64,000 nucleotides of DNA from Synechococcus sp. PROS-9-1 (GCF_014279775.1 NZ_CP047961.1:1674001-1738000), one strand, 5' to 3'. Counted from the first letter of the stretch, positions 9,507-18,949 are shown. Notes: a model not told the origin generated them from the sequence alone. Program-made: numbers and translations.

Positions 9507-10844
9507 ATGTCCATCTCCACCACCCGTCCCCTCTCGCTGCCACCGTTGCGCAATGTGCTCGTGGTCGGAGGTGGCGGACGAGAGCAGGCGCTGGCCTGGG
9601 CATTCAGGCGCTGCCCCGAGATCGAAGGCATATGGATCAGTCCTGGAAACGCTGGAACCAGCGATTTGGAAGGCTGCACTCCGCTGGCGATCGCAGAAAC
9701 TGACCACGAAGGCATGGCTGCGGCGTGCAGCGACCATGCCATCGATCTGGTGGTGATCGGTCCAGAAGCCCCCTTGGCCGCTGGTCTGGCAGACACACTT
9801 CGAGGACAAGGCGTCGCAGTCTTCGGTCCGAGTGCGGAGGGTGCACAGCTCGAAGCGAGCAAAGCCTGGGCGAAGCAACTCATGCAAGAAGCCGGGATTC
9901 CAACGGCTGGCTACTGGACCGTGGCCAACGAACAGGATGGCCTCGCCCTTCTCCAACAACTGCAGCGCCCTTTAGTTGTGAAGGCGGATGGGCTCGCGGC
10001 GGGGAAAGGGGTCACGGTGGCGAACACCGTGGAGGAGACGGCCGCCGCCATTCAAGAGGCATTTGAAGGGCGCTTCGGACGAGCCGGTGAGCAGCTTGTC
10101 CTGGAAGAACGCCTAACCGGGCCAGAAGTCTCCGTGTTTGCCCTTTGCGATGGCGAGGACATGGTTTTGCTTCCGCCTGCGCAGGATCACAAACGACTTT
10201 TGGAGGGGGATCAAGGACCAAACACTGGGGGGATGGGGGCTTATGCACCGGCCCCCCTTCTCGATCAAGCGGGTCTAGAGCAGGCGCGCGAACAGATTCT
10301 GGAACCAACCCTTGCGGCTTTACGCAAGCGAGGAATCCTCTACCGGGGGGTGATTTATGCGGGTCTCATGCTGACTGACGAGGGGCCACAGGTGATCGAA
10401 TTCAATTGCCGGTTTGGCGATCCTGAATGCCAAACCCTGATGCCTCTCATGGGGCCTGAACTCGCTCGAGTGCTCCAGGCCTGTGCGCTCGGACGTCTTG
10501 CAGATGCCCCAGCGCTCACACAGGTGAAGCGGTGCAGTGCCTGCGTGGTGGCGGCAGCAGCGGGATATCCCGTCAGCCCCCGCAAAGGCGATCCGATTGC
10601 GGTTGCGTTCAGCCCAGGTCCAACCAACACGGACCAACGTCAGTTGTTTCATGCAGGTACGCGACACAGCACTGAGGGGGTGCTGGAGACCTCCGGCGGC
10701 CGCGTTCTGGCGATGGTGGCTCAAGCAGCAGATTTCGATCAGGCCTTCGCAAAGGCCTACGAAGGATTAATGCAGGTCCGATACGACGGCATGCAATTCA
10801 GAACAGACATTGGCCATCAAGTGCGCACACCTAAGCTTTCTTAA
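9507..10844 (+). CDS. purD: Phosphoribosylamine-glycine ligase (GARS) PurD
   Basis: PurD makes glycinamide ribonucleotide, the second step of purine synthesis. The 445-residue length is slightly longer than usual because of a short N-terminal extension before NVLVVGGGGREQALAW. The ATP-grasp core is present: VVKADGLAAGKGV (ATP-binding Lys), GPEVSVFALCDG, the DHKRLLEGDQGPNTGGMGAY signature and EFNCRFGDPECQ with metal-binding Glu and Asn. It is divergent from the purC operon with about 100 bases between the starts. Confidence 0.97.
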   Translation: MSISTTRPLSLPPLRNVLVVGGGGREQALAWAFRRCPEIEGIWISPGNAGTSDLEGCTPLAIAETDHEGMAAACSDHAIDLVVIGPEAPLAAGLADTLRGQGVAVFGPSAEGAQLEASKAWAKQLMQEAGIPTAGYWTVANEQDGLALLQQLQRPLVVKADGLAAGKGVTVANTVEETAAAIQEAFEGRFGRAGEQLVLEERLTGPEVSVFALCDGEDMVLLPPAQDHKRLLEGDQGPNTGGMGAYAPAPLLDQAGLEQAREQILEPTLAALRKRGILYRGVIYAGLMLTDEGPQVIEFNCRFGDPECQTLMPLMGPELARVLQACALGRLADAPALTQVKRCSACVVAAAAGYPVSPRKGDPIAVAFSPGPTNTDQRQLFHAGTRHSTEGVLETSGGRVLAMVAQAADFDQAFAKAYEGLMQVRYDGMQFRTDIGHQVRTPKLS

Positions 10845-10857
10845 GTTTTGATGCGCC

Positions 10858-12939
10858 ATGAGTAGCGGTTCGGCACCAGCTTCTGCGAACTCGACTACGT
10901 CCTCATGGGCAGGGTCAGCCTCTTCTGATACTGCAGCAGAGCAGGAGGGCCTTTGGAGTGGCATCCGCCTCTGGTGGGCCGAATTCAGCCTTCAGACCAA
11001 ACTTTTGGCCATCGCCACGCTGGTGGTGAGCCTGATGATGACCAGCATCACCTTTTTCGCGCTCAATGGCATCCAACGTGATGCGGTGATGAATGACACC
11101 CGTTACGCCCGCGATTTAGGGCTGCTGTTAGCGGGCAATGTCACAGAGCTGGTGGCAGAAGGACACGACCGAGAGCTGGCCAATGTGGCCGAACAGTTTT
11201 GGCGTTCAAGCCGCAGCCTTCGCTACATCTTTTTTGCAGATCCAGAAGGCGTTGTTTACCTCGGTATTCCCATCAGTGGGAATGACGCTGACACCAGAGG
11301 AGACCTACGTCTCAATCGACGCCTCGAACTCCCTAGTGAACTGAGATCGAGGCCTAAAAATCCCCTCGTCCGTCAACATCTAACGCCTGAAGGGCAGGTC
11401 ACCAATGTTTTTGTGCCCTTGATTCATGAGGGTCGCTATCTCGGCGTTCTCGCCCTCGGAGTGAATCCCAATGACTCGGCTCTTGCCAGTGCCTCCCTCA
11501 CCCGAGAGGTCACCGTGGCCGTCTTTATTTCAATCTGGGTCCTGGTGATTCTTGGGGCTGTCTTCAATGCGCTGACCATCACCCGACCCGTCAAGGAGCT
11601 GCTCCGCGGCGTTCGCTCGATTGCTGCTGGAGATTTCCAAGCCCGTATCGGCCTCCCTGTAGGCGGCGAACTTGGGGAGTTGTTGGATGGATTTAATGCG
11701 ATGGCCTCGCAGCTCCAGGACTACGACGCAGCCAACATCGAAGAGTTGCAGGCTGCCCAGGTCAAGCAGGCCTCGCTGATCGCAACGATGGCGGACGGTG
11801 CGGTCTTGCTGGATGAGAAAGGTCAAATTGTGTTGGCCAATCCAACCGCTCGACGCTTGTTTCGCTGGGAGGGACGCAATCTTGAAGGACAGGATTTTCT
11901 CAATGCGATCCCTGACCTGTTAGCCATTGAGCTGCATGAGCCTCTCGATGGAGTCCTGAATCAAGGCCGTGACAGCAATGATTTACGAAGCAGCATCGGG
12001 GAGCCGCCACGCACCCTGCGTTTCGTGCTCCAAGCCGTACGCGAACCCAGCGGAGAAAATTTAAAAGGAATCGCGGTGACGATGCAGGACCTCACCCGCG
12101 AAGTGGAGCTCAACGCGGCCCAGAGCCGCTTCATCAGCAACGTGTCGCATGAACTGCGCACTCCGCTGTTCAACATCAAGAGCTACGTCGAAACCCTCTA
12201 CGAAATGGGGGATCAACTCAGCGAGAAAGACAAGCAAGAGTTTCTCGGCGTTGCCAATGATGAAACAGATCGGCTCACACGACTCGTGAACGATGTACTG
12301 GATCTTTCCAGACTCGAAGCCCATCCCAGCGTTCAGTTTTCTGAACTCGATCTCAGGCCTGGCCTAGAGCAAACCCTGCGCAGCTATCAACTGAATGCAT
12401 CCGACAAACAAGTGGAACTAGACCTGGAGGCATCGATCGATCTGCCAGACATTCTTGGCAATTGGGACCTGCTCCTCCAGGTGCTGGACAATCTCGTTGG
12501 GAATGCTCTCAAGTTCAGCCGTAGTGGCAGCCGCATCGTGTTACGCGCCTATGCCTGGCCCGACAGCTGCTGGATGGCACCTCTTCCTGAAGATTCGCTT
12601 GAGGCACCGCAATGCGAAATGATTTCACCCCTTCCAAAATTACGGGTGGAAGTGAGTGACACGGGTTATGGAATCAGCGAAGACAAACAACAACGAATTT
12701 TCGAACGGTTTTATCGCGTAGAAAATGCGGTCCATACGGAAGTGGGAACTGGCCTTGGTCTCTCCATCGTGAGAGGCATTTTAGAGAAACACAGCAGCGT
12801 AATTCGCATGGCAAGCGAACCAGATGTAGGGACAACATTTTGGTTTGACTTACCTCTAGCCCAATCAGACCAAGACGAAATCAAACTGCAAGCTGAGCGA
12901 CAAAGTCGCTATGACCAAGATGAGATCGAACTGAATTGA
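10858..12939 (+). CDS. nblS: Sensor histidine kinase NblS (Hik33/DspA family)
   Basis: This 693-residue kinase is the essential cyanobacterial stress and high-light sensor that phosphorylates RpaB/NblR-type regulators. Visible layout: first membrane span about residues 44-66, an extracytoplasmic sensor region, second span about 217-240, HAMP, a PAS domain at about 300-400, then the dimerisation domain with SHELRTPL (phospho-acceptor His431), and the ATPase domain with the N box NLVGNALKFS, G1 DTGYGIS and G2 GTGLGLSIV. The start is 13 bases after purD. The family regulates hli genes and phycobilisome degradation, which is relevant to the hli gene in this window. Confidence 0.93.
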   Translation: MSSGSAPASANSTTSSWAGSASSDTAAEQEGLWSGIRLWWAEFSLQTKLLAIATLVVSLMMTSITFFALNGIQRDAVMNDTRYARDLGLLLAGNVTELVAEGHDRELANVAEQFWRSSRSLRYIFFADPEGVVYLGIPISGNDADTRGDLRLNRRLELPSELRSRPKNPLVRQHLTPEGQVTNVFVPLIHEGRYLGVLALGVNPNDSALASASLTREVTVAVFISIWVLVILGAVFNALTITRPVKELLRGVRSIAAGDFQARIGLPVGGELGELLDGFNAMASQLQDYDAANIEELQAAQVKQASLIATMADGAVLLDEKGQIVLANPTARRLFRWEGRNLEGQDFLNAIPDLLAIELHEPLDGVLNQGRDSNDLRSSIGEPPRTLRFVLQAVREPSGENLKGIAVTMQDLTREVELNAAQSRFISNVSHELRTPLFNIKSYVETLYEMGDQLSEKDKQEFLGVANDETDRLTRLVNDVLDLSRLEAHPSVQFSELDLRPGLEQTLRSYQLNASDKQVELDLEASIDLPDILGNWDLLLQVLDNLVGNALKFSRSGSRIVLRAYAWPDSCWMAPLPEDSLEAPQCEMISPLPKLRVEVSDTGYGISEDKQQRIFERFYRVENAVHTEVGTGLGLSIVRGILEKHSSVIRMASEPDVGTTFWFDLPLAQSDQDEIKLQAERQSRYDQDEIELN

Positions 12940-12987
12940 CGCAATTTCTGTTCAATTCAGTATCGAAATTTCGAGGCCAAATAATGC

Positions 12988-14523
12988 CTATTCTGGAGCA
13001 ACTCCACGGGCAATACGCGACAATTCACTTCGCTCATCCATCGTTACTCGGTGAGGAACGCCGCTAATGATTCTCTCGAAATTCGAGAATGAATCCTGAA
13101 TTTGTGGTCCATTACCAGTGATCAAGAATTCTCGAATACCGCGATCATGCCAGGATCCACGCATCTTGAAAACATTGATTGCTCGAGCCATCTCACCACG
13201 TATCTCGACATACTGAAGCAATAAAATTGTGTCAGTGATCGTTGAGATATGGGAGTCAGTGATCGAATGACTTCCCATAAATTCTTCAGAAGTATTTGTA
13301 AAAAAGCCTGCAATTTCTTCTTGCTTAGCATACCCAGTTAAGGCAATCACAAATTGCCTAAAGGCATTGCGGCTTACACCACGTGCCAACGCAGACAAGG
13401 AGTCAATCGCCATTCGCGTTGGCTTGAATTGACTGATTTCAGTTTTAATAATCTGCAAGTGGTCTTCTAGACCAGTGGACTCAGGGTAGGCGCAAATAAT
13501 CTTCAGAAGGCCATCTTGCTCCATCTGCTCAAAATCAATGCCCCAGCTTGTGCCATTACGCATTAATTGAGCACGTGATTCTTCATAGGCAAACAAGATT
13601 GCTCGCTCTTTATTACTGCAGGCGTCCTCAATGAATTTTGAAACCAATAGCGTCTTTCCTGTACCCGTCGCTCCGGTCGCGAGGATGATTGAATCCTTGA
13701 AATAGCCGCCACCACACATCTCATCGAGCCGCGGAACGCCAGAACTCACGCGCACATTGGATGAACGCTGAGTGAGCCTCATCGCCCCAAGAGGGAAGAT
13801 GCTGATCCCATGGGCACCCATCGTGAACGGAAACTCACCCTTCATGTGGGTGGTGCCTCGCAACTTGAGAATCTCAACAGTGCGTCGTCGGCGCTCGCCC
13901 TCAAGCACATTGCGGAGGATCACAACATTGTCAGAGACAAACTCTTCAACGCCATAACGCGCAATTGGCCCATATTCATCAATTCGCTCAGTGGTCATCA
14001 CAGTGGTGACGCCGATCTCTTTCAAGCGTGCAATCAGACGGAAGATCTCCCGTCGAACAACAAACACTGCGTCGTACTGTTGAAAGACAGCCGTAATCGA
14101 ATCGATTGCCACCCTTTTGGCTTTGTACTTTCGGATGGCGTAATTAATTCTTTCGATCAGGCCAGACAGATCGAAACTGCCCGCCACATCCTGACCATCC
14201 GGATCCGGTGAAGCATCAAGAATAAAAAGCTTGTCTTGCTCCACCATCTCCTGCAAGTTCCAGCCAAAACTTGCAGCATTACGCAAAATATCGAGTGGCG
14301 ACTCCTCAAACGTGACAAAAATCCCGGGCTCATCGTAATCAGCAATTCCATTGTGTAAGAAATGCAAGGAAAAAACAGTTTTACCCGTTCCGGACGTTCC
14401 GCTTATCAGGGTGCTGCGTCCAATTGGCAAGCCGCCATGGCACACATCATCAAAGCCCTCGATTCCAGTCGGAAGCTTCTGGACCTGCATCTGAGGGGAA
14501 CCACTTGAGCTAGAAATCTGCAT
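12988..14523 (-). CDS. kaiC: Circadian clock ATPase/autokinase KaiC
   Basis: KaiC is the clock's central hexameric protein. Two RecA-like domains are visible: CI with Walker A GTSGTGKT at residues 42-49 and CII with GATGTGKT in the second half. The autophosphorylation site SHISTITDT, with its adjacent Ser and Thr, is intact, as is the downstream RGEMARAINVFKMRGS segment. The ATG at 14523 gives 511 residues and has an AAGG ribosome site 8 bases upstream; a TTG at 14544 would add seven residues. It follows kaiB after 66 bases. Confidence 0.97.
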   Translation of the reverse strand: MQISSSSGSPQMQVQKLPTGIEGFDDVCHGGLPIGRSTLISGTSGTGKTVFSLHFLHNGIADYDEPGIFVTFEESPLDILRNAASFGWNLQEMVEQDKLFILDASPDPDGQDVAGSFDLSGLIERINYAIRKYKAKRVAIDSITAVFQQYDAVFVVRREIFRLIARLKEIGVTTVMTTERIDEYGPIARYGVEEFVSDNVVILRNVLEGERRRRTVEILKLRGTTHMKGEFPFTMGAHGISIFPLGAMRLTQRSSNVRVSSGVPRLDEMCGGGYFKDSIILATGATGTGKTLLVSKFIEDACSNKERAILFAYEESRAQLMRNGTSWGIDFEQMEQDGLLKIICAYPESTGLEDHLQIIKTEISQFKPTRMAIDSLSALARGVSRNAFRQFVIALTGYAKQEEIAGFFTNTSEEFMGSHSITDSHISTITDTILLLQYVEIRGEMARAINVFKMRGSWHDRGIREFLITGNGPQIQDSFSNFERIISGVPHRVTMDERSELSRIARGVAPE

Positions 14524-14589
14524 AACCGCGACCTTGCTCTCCAACGTTAATAAGGAAAATCCACAGCACCCTCTAGATCACCCCGTGAC

Positions 14590-14949
14590 TTAAGAATCTG
14601 CCTCCTCGACGTCCGGGACATCCAACGCATCCATCAGGGAAGAGCTGAGGTCGTTGTCAATAAGCTCATCGTAAAGAAGATCAAGTCCGATCAGCACTCG
14701 TTCGCGATCAGAAAGGTCACCAATAATCCGACGCACAGGAGGGGGAAGAATTTTGGACAACGTGGGCGTTGCCAGAATTTTGTCCTCTTCTGCAAGCTGA
14801 GGATTTTTCAAGACATCAATGACCTTCAAGGCATAGACACCCTTAAATTCCGTTTCAAGAATATTGCGAAGAGTCTTGAGTGCACGCATCGAATTCGGCG
14901 TATTGCCAGCCACATAAAGCTTGAGGATATAAGTCTTGCGCGGGCTCAT
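14590..14949 (-). CDS. kaiB: Circadian clock protein KaiB
   Basis: KaiB binds phosphorylated KaiC and reverses KaiA stimulation; it is a fold-switching thioredoxin-like protein. The sequence shows [18 protein letters not shown] and the conserved [20 protein letters not shown] and [11 protein letters not shown] segments. At 119 residues it is longer than the roughly 100-residue freshwater protein because of an acidic tail ([16 protein letters not shown]). Its ATG overlaps the kaiA stop by 4 bases, so the two are likely translated together. Confidence 0.97.
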   Translation of the reverse strand: MSPRKTYILKLYVAGNTPNSMRALKTLRNILETEFKGVYALKVIDVLKNPQLAEEDKILATPTLSKILPPPVRRIIGDLSDRERVLIGLDLLYDELIDNDLSSSLMDALDVPDVEEADS

Positions 14950-15842
14950 AAGGTCACCTCAGAATCCTGAAGCTGACGGCGCTGAGATCCAGCAGGAACC
15001 AAGGGAATATCTCCAGGGACTGAGCGTCGGTACATTTCACAGAGGTGAGCCATGACATCCAACAGTGCAAGGCGGTAATCCTGAAGGAAGTCGTCTTTAT
15101 GCCCTTCAAATCTGAGTTGTTTCCAAAAGTCGTCAATCAGAGTCATGTGGATCTCAACGGTTTGGGTAATGGGCAAGTCGCCAAAAAAAGCGGTATTGAC
15201 AAAACTCTCTAAAGCCTGATTGGCAGCAGCTGGGTCACGGAAATAACCAATCAACAGATCTCGATAAGTGCGCTGCAGCGACTGCAGCAGCTCACGCTGC
15301 TCATGGGGCGGAAGATTGGCCAAGAATCGCGAGGGATCTCGCTTATAAAACACACCGAGGTATCCAAGCCTCTCCTGCAAGCGGCTCGTCAACTTCCAAA
15401 CACGTCCCTCCGGCTGCACGCCCACCTGATCCGATTCAGCAGATCCCCCTTCTGGGCGAATATCTTTCTGACCGTGGCGAAGAAAGCGTGAAATCGCTGC
15501 ATCAACGTTGTAACCAAGCTGCTCAACCTGATCGCCTGGCAGGTGAACTTCTTCGGGATGGTAATCAACACGCCCCATCAAGTCGCCCACCACAACGGCC
15601 GGGAAGAGCAAACCACGAGCTAACAAGTCCTCTCGTGTCTGCTCTTGGAGGAGAGATTGCTCAATTACTACAGCATCAACAGCCTCACGTTGTTGTTCCA
15701 AAGCGGAAACAACATCAACCGCTGAGTCCTCCAGTCCTAGATCCACCGGGGTGTAGCGATTGCCTGGCAACCACTGACAGCAAGCTGATTCGAGCTCAGG
15801 CGACCTCAATAACAACGCGATCGTGAGTGCCGGCCTGGTCAT
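14946..15842 (-). CDS. kaiA: Circadian clock protein KaiA
   Basis: KaiA stimulates KaiC autophosphorylation. The N-terminal pseudo-receiver half ([20 protein letters not shown]) and the helical C-terminal KaiC-binding half (for example [20 protein letters not shown] and [20 protein letters not shown]) are both present, so this is a complete two-domain KaiA of 298 residues. The ATG at 15842 matches the usual N-terminus; a longer frame reaches 15932. Full-length KaiA separates this organism from Prochlorococcus, where kaiA is lost or reduced. Confidence 0.95.
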   Translation of the reverse strand: MTRPALTIALLLRSPELESACCQWLPGNRYTPVDLGLEDSAVDVVSALEQQREAVDAVVIEQSLLQEQTREDLLARGLLFPAVVVGDLMGRVDYHPEEVHLPGDQVEQLGYNVDAAISRFLRHGQKDIRPEGGSAESDQVGVQPEGRVWKLTSRLQERLGYLGVFYKRDPSRFLANLPPHEQRELLQSLQRTYRDLLIGYFRDPAAANQALESFVNTAFFGDLPITQTVEIHMTLIDDFWKQLRFEGHKDDFLQDYRLALLDVMAHLCEMYRRSVPGDIPLVPAGSQRRQLQDSEVTL

Positions 15843-15977
15843 CCAAAACGAAAAGTGTTCAAGTGAATCTTGACGAAAGAGAGCATGAAGGTCGAGGATC
15901 TTTGTTTGTCTTTCGATTGCGGCACAGGCCAAATCGGTGGCTCCTAAGTCTCCGAGCCTGTTCGCGTCCCGTAGCCC

Positions 15978-16355
15978 ATGGCAGAAACCAGCAGCAGCAG
16001 CTCACAAACCACTCCAGAGACAGGCTCGTACGCCATCGTCGAGGCCTCTGGTCAGCAATTTTGGGTGCAACCCAACCGTTATTACGACCTCGACAGGCTT
16101 CATGCCGACGTCGACGCCAAGATCACCCTCGATAAGGTGCTTCTGGTCAAGAACGGTGACGACGCCACCGTTGGCAAACCCTACGTCCAAGGCGCCAGTG
16201 TGGAACTCAAAGTGATGGCTCATCGTCGCGGTCAAAAAGTGATCGTCTACAAAATGCGCCCCAAAAAGAAAACACGCCGTAAGAATGGTCATAGACAGGA
16301 GCTCACACGAGTGATGGTCGAATCCATTTCCGTCGGCGGCAAAGCCATCAGCTGA
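15978..16355 (+). CDS. rplU: 50S ribosomal protein L21
   Basis: This 125-residue large-subunit protein binds 23S rRNA. The N-terminal Ser/Thr-rich extension of about 20 residues precedes the conserved [13 protein letters not shown] core; the basic [14 protein letters not shown] segment is the rRNA-binding loop. It is divergent from kaiA, with 135 bases between the starts, and forms the usual pair with rpmA 41 bases downstream. Confidence 0.97.
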   Translation: MAETSSSSSQTTPETGSYAIVEASGQQFWVQPNRYYDLDRLHADVDAKITLDKVLLVKNGDDATVGKPYVQGASVELKVMAHRRGQKVIVYKMRPKKKTRRKNGHRQELTRVMVESISVGGKAIS

Positions 16356-16396
16356 TTCCCTCAACCAGCTCCCTCACTCCATCTCTTTGATTTCCC

Positions 16397-16666
16397 ATGG
16401 CCCACAAGAAAGGCACAGGCTCAACCCGTAACGGACGCGACTCCAACTCCAAACGTCTCGGCGTGAAGGCCTACGGCGGTGAAACCGTCACGGCTGGTTC
16501 CATTCTCATCCGCCAACGTGGCACCTCTGTGATGCCAGGCGTCAATGTTGGTCGTGGCAAGGATGACACCTTGTTTGCGTTGATCGACGGGATCGTCAAG
16601 TTTGAGTCGATCCGACGCGGACTTCGCAATCGCAAGCGCATCACTGTTGCTGCAGCTGCTCAGTAA
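16397..16666 (+). CDS. rpmA: 50S ribosomal protein L27
   Basis: L27 sits near the peptidyl transferase centre. The 89-residue sequence begins [20 protein letters not shown] and contains [10 protein letters not shown], both diagnostic. No N-terminal propeptide is present, so the mature N-terminus is made directly. It ends 43 bases before a very strong terminator, after which the accessory island begins. Confidence 0.98.
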   Translation: MAHKKGTGSTRNGRDSNSKRLGVKAYGGETVTAGSILIRQRGTSVMPGVNVGRGKDDTLFALIDGIVKFESIRRGLRNRKRITVAAAAQ

Positions 16667-16709
16667 TCCAAACGGACCAAACAACAGAGAAAAGATAAAA
16701 AGTCTGTTC

Positions 16710-16751
16710 AAAAAAGAGCAATGGTCCTTGATGCGACCATTGCTCTTTTTT
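16710..16751 (+). terminator. Strong bidirectional intrinsic terminator after rpmA
   Basis: Two 17-base arms, AAAAAAGAGCAATGGTC and GACCATTGCTCTTTTTT, are perfectly complementary around an 8-base loop. The A tract on one side and T tract on the other make it a terminator in both directions. It insulates the rplU-rpmA operon from the accessory island. Confidence 0.95.
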
Positions 16752-16797
16752 GTTGGGGAAGTCAAGAGGGGAGTTTGCAAGCCTGCACTGCAAGACG

Positions 16798-16840
16798 TTC
16801 CGTTCCATTCCATTCCATTCCATTCCATTCCATTCCATTC
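16798..16840. repeat. Pentanucleotide microsatellite (TTCCA)7
   Basis: Seven perfect TTCCA units run from 16803 to 16837, flanked by a degenerate TTCCG unit on the left and a partial TTC on the right. On the minus strand the unit reads TGGAA and creates an ATG in every frame across the tract. Such simple repeats are rare in picocyanobacterial chromosomes and are prone to slippage. It lies at the left edge of the accessory island, in no supported gene. Confidence 0.95.
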
Positions 16841-16869
16841 AAAGCCTGGAACAACTCAAAGAGAGATTC

Positions 16870-17109
16870 TCAACGGTGCCTGATGAGCGCATAGAGGAGA
16901 ACTTTGCGGGCATCCCCCCGCTCCTCTGAAAAACACGAACCAAGACATTTGATGAAAATGCCAGCGTTAGCAGAAAGATTGGGAATCGATCGCAGATGAC
17001 TGCAGCGTGAAGCCCAACCTTGAGTCCAATGCCCTAGATCAACAGAGCTGATTGGTATCAACAGAGTCGTTTTTTCAATCAAAACAATTTCGATGGACGC
17101 TGAGGCCAC
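16870..17109 (-). CDS. Hypothetical small protein (uncertain)
   Basis: A 79-codon frame begins with GTG (MASASIEIVLIEKTTLLIPI) and ends near the microsatellite. The first 30 residues look like an ordinary folded protein, the rest contains a KVLLYALIRHR tail; no family is recognised. There is no clear ribosome site. It may be a real island gene, a remnant or chance; its position between the terminator and the HLI-side genes is the only support. Confidence 0.3.
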   Translation of the reverse strand: MASASIEIVLIEKTTLLIPISSVDLGHWTQGWASRCSHLRSIPNLSANAGIFIKCLGSCFSEERGDARKVLLYALIRHR

Positions 17110-17136
17110 GGATAGCCGCAGGAAGCTTTAAGTTTT

Positions 17137-17334
17137 ATGAACTTCTCAGTCAAGATTCTTCAGATGTCAACCGAAATCCGCAACTGGGACCTTGTTGCCA
17201 AAGCGATGGAAACAGCTGGGTCAACTTCAAGCCAAATGTATATCCGCGCCAAAGCCCTGGCGGAAGGGAAACCTGATCCAATGCCCACAAGCTTTCCTCA
17301 AGCACCTCACAGCATCTCCGCTGTTGCTGGCTGA
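17137..17334 (+). CDS. Small hypothetical protein upstream of HLI
   Basis: The frame encodes 65 residues from ATG 17137 (an AGGAAG ribosome-site candidate lies 14 bases upstream) or 56 from ATG 17164 (MSTEIRNWDLVAKAMETAGS). The sequence has a helical, acidic first half and a Pro-rich end. It is followed after 48 bases by the HLI gene on the same strand, so the two probably form a unit. No family recognised. Confidence 0.5.
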   Translation: MNFSVKILQMSTEIRNWDLVAKAMETAGSTSSQMYIRAKALAEGKPDPMPTSFPQAPHSISAVAG

Positions 17335-17382
17335 TCAAAAGCCTCAACACACAGAACAACAAATTCTCCTTTTCATTGAACC

Positions 17383-17526
17383 ATGACCGATCAAACAACA
17401 TCCCGATTCGGCTTCGTTGACTTTGCCGAGACATGGAATGGACGCCTCGCCATGATCGGGTTTGTCATAGGCCTTGGGACAGAATTGCTCACAGGTCAAG
17501 GAATTCTGAGCCAAATAGGTTTCTAA
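17383..17526 (+). CDS. hli: High-light-inducible protein (HLI/SCP), single helix
   Basis: This 47-residue protein carries the chlorophyll-binding ELIP/CAB motif AETWNGRLAMIGF at residues 15-27, with the Glu, Asn and Arg ligands, inside one membrane helix. HLI proteins bind chlorophyll and carotenoids in thylakoids and protect photosystems and pigment synthesis under excess light. It is shorter than the 60-residue ORF limit. Its place next to the bilin lyase suggests it is a member of the colour-acclimation island rather than a general hli copy. NblS-family kinases are known regulators of hli genes. Confidence 0.92.
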   Translation: MTDQTTSRFGFVDFAETWNGRLAMIGFVIGLGTELLTGQGILSQIGF

Positions 17527-17719
17527 ATCACAATCGACATGAAGGATTATCAGAGCCTTCCTAGCCAACATTGACATAGGCCTAGATTATATCGAAGCTT
17601 ACTAAAAGAGTGCAAAATACGTGTCTACTAGAAACTAATTTCATCTTTCAAAATAGCCTCTTCGTCTTTAACGCAAGCTTACAATAACGTGATCATCTAG
17701 TATCATATTACCAACTTAG

Positions 17720-18949
17720 TCAGTGCTGATAATCAAGCTGTTGTTTTTCAATCAAACGTGCTAAAACTTGTTGGCACGTCCAGCGAAGTGGTCTCCAAAA
17801 AGCAGATTCAGAAAGTTCGTAGATTAGCTCCATTTGATCGTAGAGTTCAAGTTCAAGACAAGCCCAAGCTGCAGCTATTCTCGACTTTGTATATTGAGGA
17901 GTGGTTTCTGAAAGAGCAGCTCGCACCAAATCACTTTTTTGGTGAAATTTACGCAAACCAATAATGCATGTAAGGTAATAGTGTGTGACGTAATCAGACC
18001 AAAGTCTTTCTTGCATACTATCAACAATTTCAAGACAACTCTTAGAATCGATAGTCATTAGGCTTAATGCCGCCCCATATTGACGCGCTTCGTCCCTATG
18101 ACTCAGATTCCTCTCTATTTCGGCAGCGTCCATATCACAATGCCATTCAGCTTTGAAATTTAGATATTGAGGATTGTCAGTCAAAAGTTGCTCTAAAAGC
18201 GAGTGATTCTTTGAAGTGGAAATTGAGTTATTAACATCAACGATATCAAAGAAACTTTTTGCCCTTAGGGACATAGAGACTGGTGCACGCACCAAATCTG
18301 GAAGTCTGCATTCATCACCAGCATCACCTAAGTCAATCACAGCCGAACGTCTTTTGCCGGCCACCAAATCGGTAAGTTGTGGAACTAGTGGATCTAAAAG
18401 ATCAACTCTACCGTATATCCTTGCCTGATATGCACGTGCTGCACCAGAAACCAAGACACTCTCATGAGAACAAAGCTCATAGATAACGGATTGCGATTTT
18501 GGGTTCCTAATTTTCAGCCTGGTATGAGCTTGAACAACTGCACGCATCTGCGTAACCTCACCATTCAAAAGTGCTAAGAGTAGATCAATATCAATAGGGA
18601 GTGGCTCCCAACCAATCCGGATCAAGGAGGTAATTGCATTAATAACAGCCTCGCTGTCAGTACATTTCAAAACACCAACTAAAGTTGGTATTGCTCGCAC
18701 ATCTTTTCTCCTTCCTAGTGCTTCAATAGATTTTCGACGCGTTATCCTGTCATACAATTCATCAATAGAAAGCTTCTCAACAGCATGCAGAAGCAACTCA
18801 AATGATTCCTCAGTGGCACTCAAGCCAAGCCTGGTGGCTGCAAAATAACGATCTGCAGGTCTTTGAACATTTAAGGTGTTCTCTAACAAGAGCTTTAACG
18901 CATCACTTTCACTCATCCCTTGGACAAGAACATCAAATCTTTCAGCCAT
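17720..18949 (-). CDS. mpeZ: E/F-type phycobilin lyase, MpeZ-like (lyase-isomerase)
   Basis: The 409-residue protein consists of HEAT-like helical repeats and has the phycobilin lyase landmark YDRITRRKSIEALGRRKD near residues 66-83, followed by IPTLVGVLK repeats. E/F lyases attach bilins to phycobiliprotein cysteines. In type IV chromatic acclimation, MpeZ attaches phycoerythrobilin to the MpeA subunit of phycoerythrin II and isomerises it to phycourobilin; MpeW is the alternative in the other island type. Length, the N-terminus MAERFDVLVQGMSESDAL and the adjacent AraC pair favour MpeZ. Whether it is MpeZ, MpeW or MpeY cannot be settled without alignment. Base composition is AT-richer than the core genes. 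No strong ribosome site precedes the ATG. Confidence 0.75.
   Translation of the reverse strand: MAERFDVLVQGMSESDALKLLLENTLNVQRPADRYFAATRLGLSATEESFELLLHAVEKLSIDELYDRITRRKSIEALGRRKDVRAIPTLVGVLKCTDSEAVINAITSLIRIGWEPLPIDIDLLLALLNGEVTQMRAVVQAHTRLKIRNPKSQSVIYELCSHESVLVSGAARAYQARIYGRVDLLDPLVPQLTDLVAGKRRSAVIDLGDAGDECRLPDLVRAPVSMSLRAKSFFDIVDVNNSISTSKNHSLLEQLLTDNPQYLNFKAEWHCDMDAAEIERNLSHRDEARQYGAALSLMTIDSKSCLEIVDSMQERLWSDYVTHYYLTCIIGLRKFHQKSDLVRAALSETTPQYTKSRIAAAWACLELELYDQMELIYELSESAFWRPLRWTCQQVLARLIEKQQLDYQH

Noticed and set aside
16421-16828. Minus-strand ORFs starting in the AATGG repeats
   Set aside because: The ATGs are created by the microsatellite; the frames run antisense into the terminator and rpmA.
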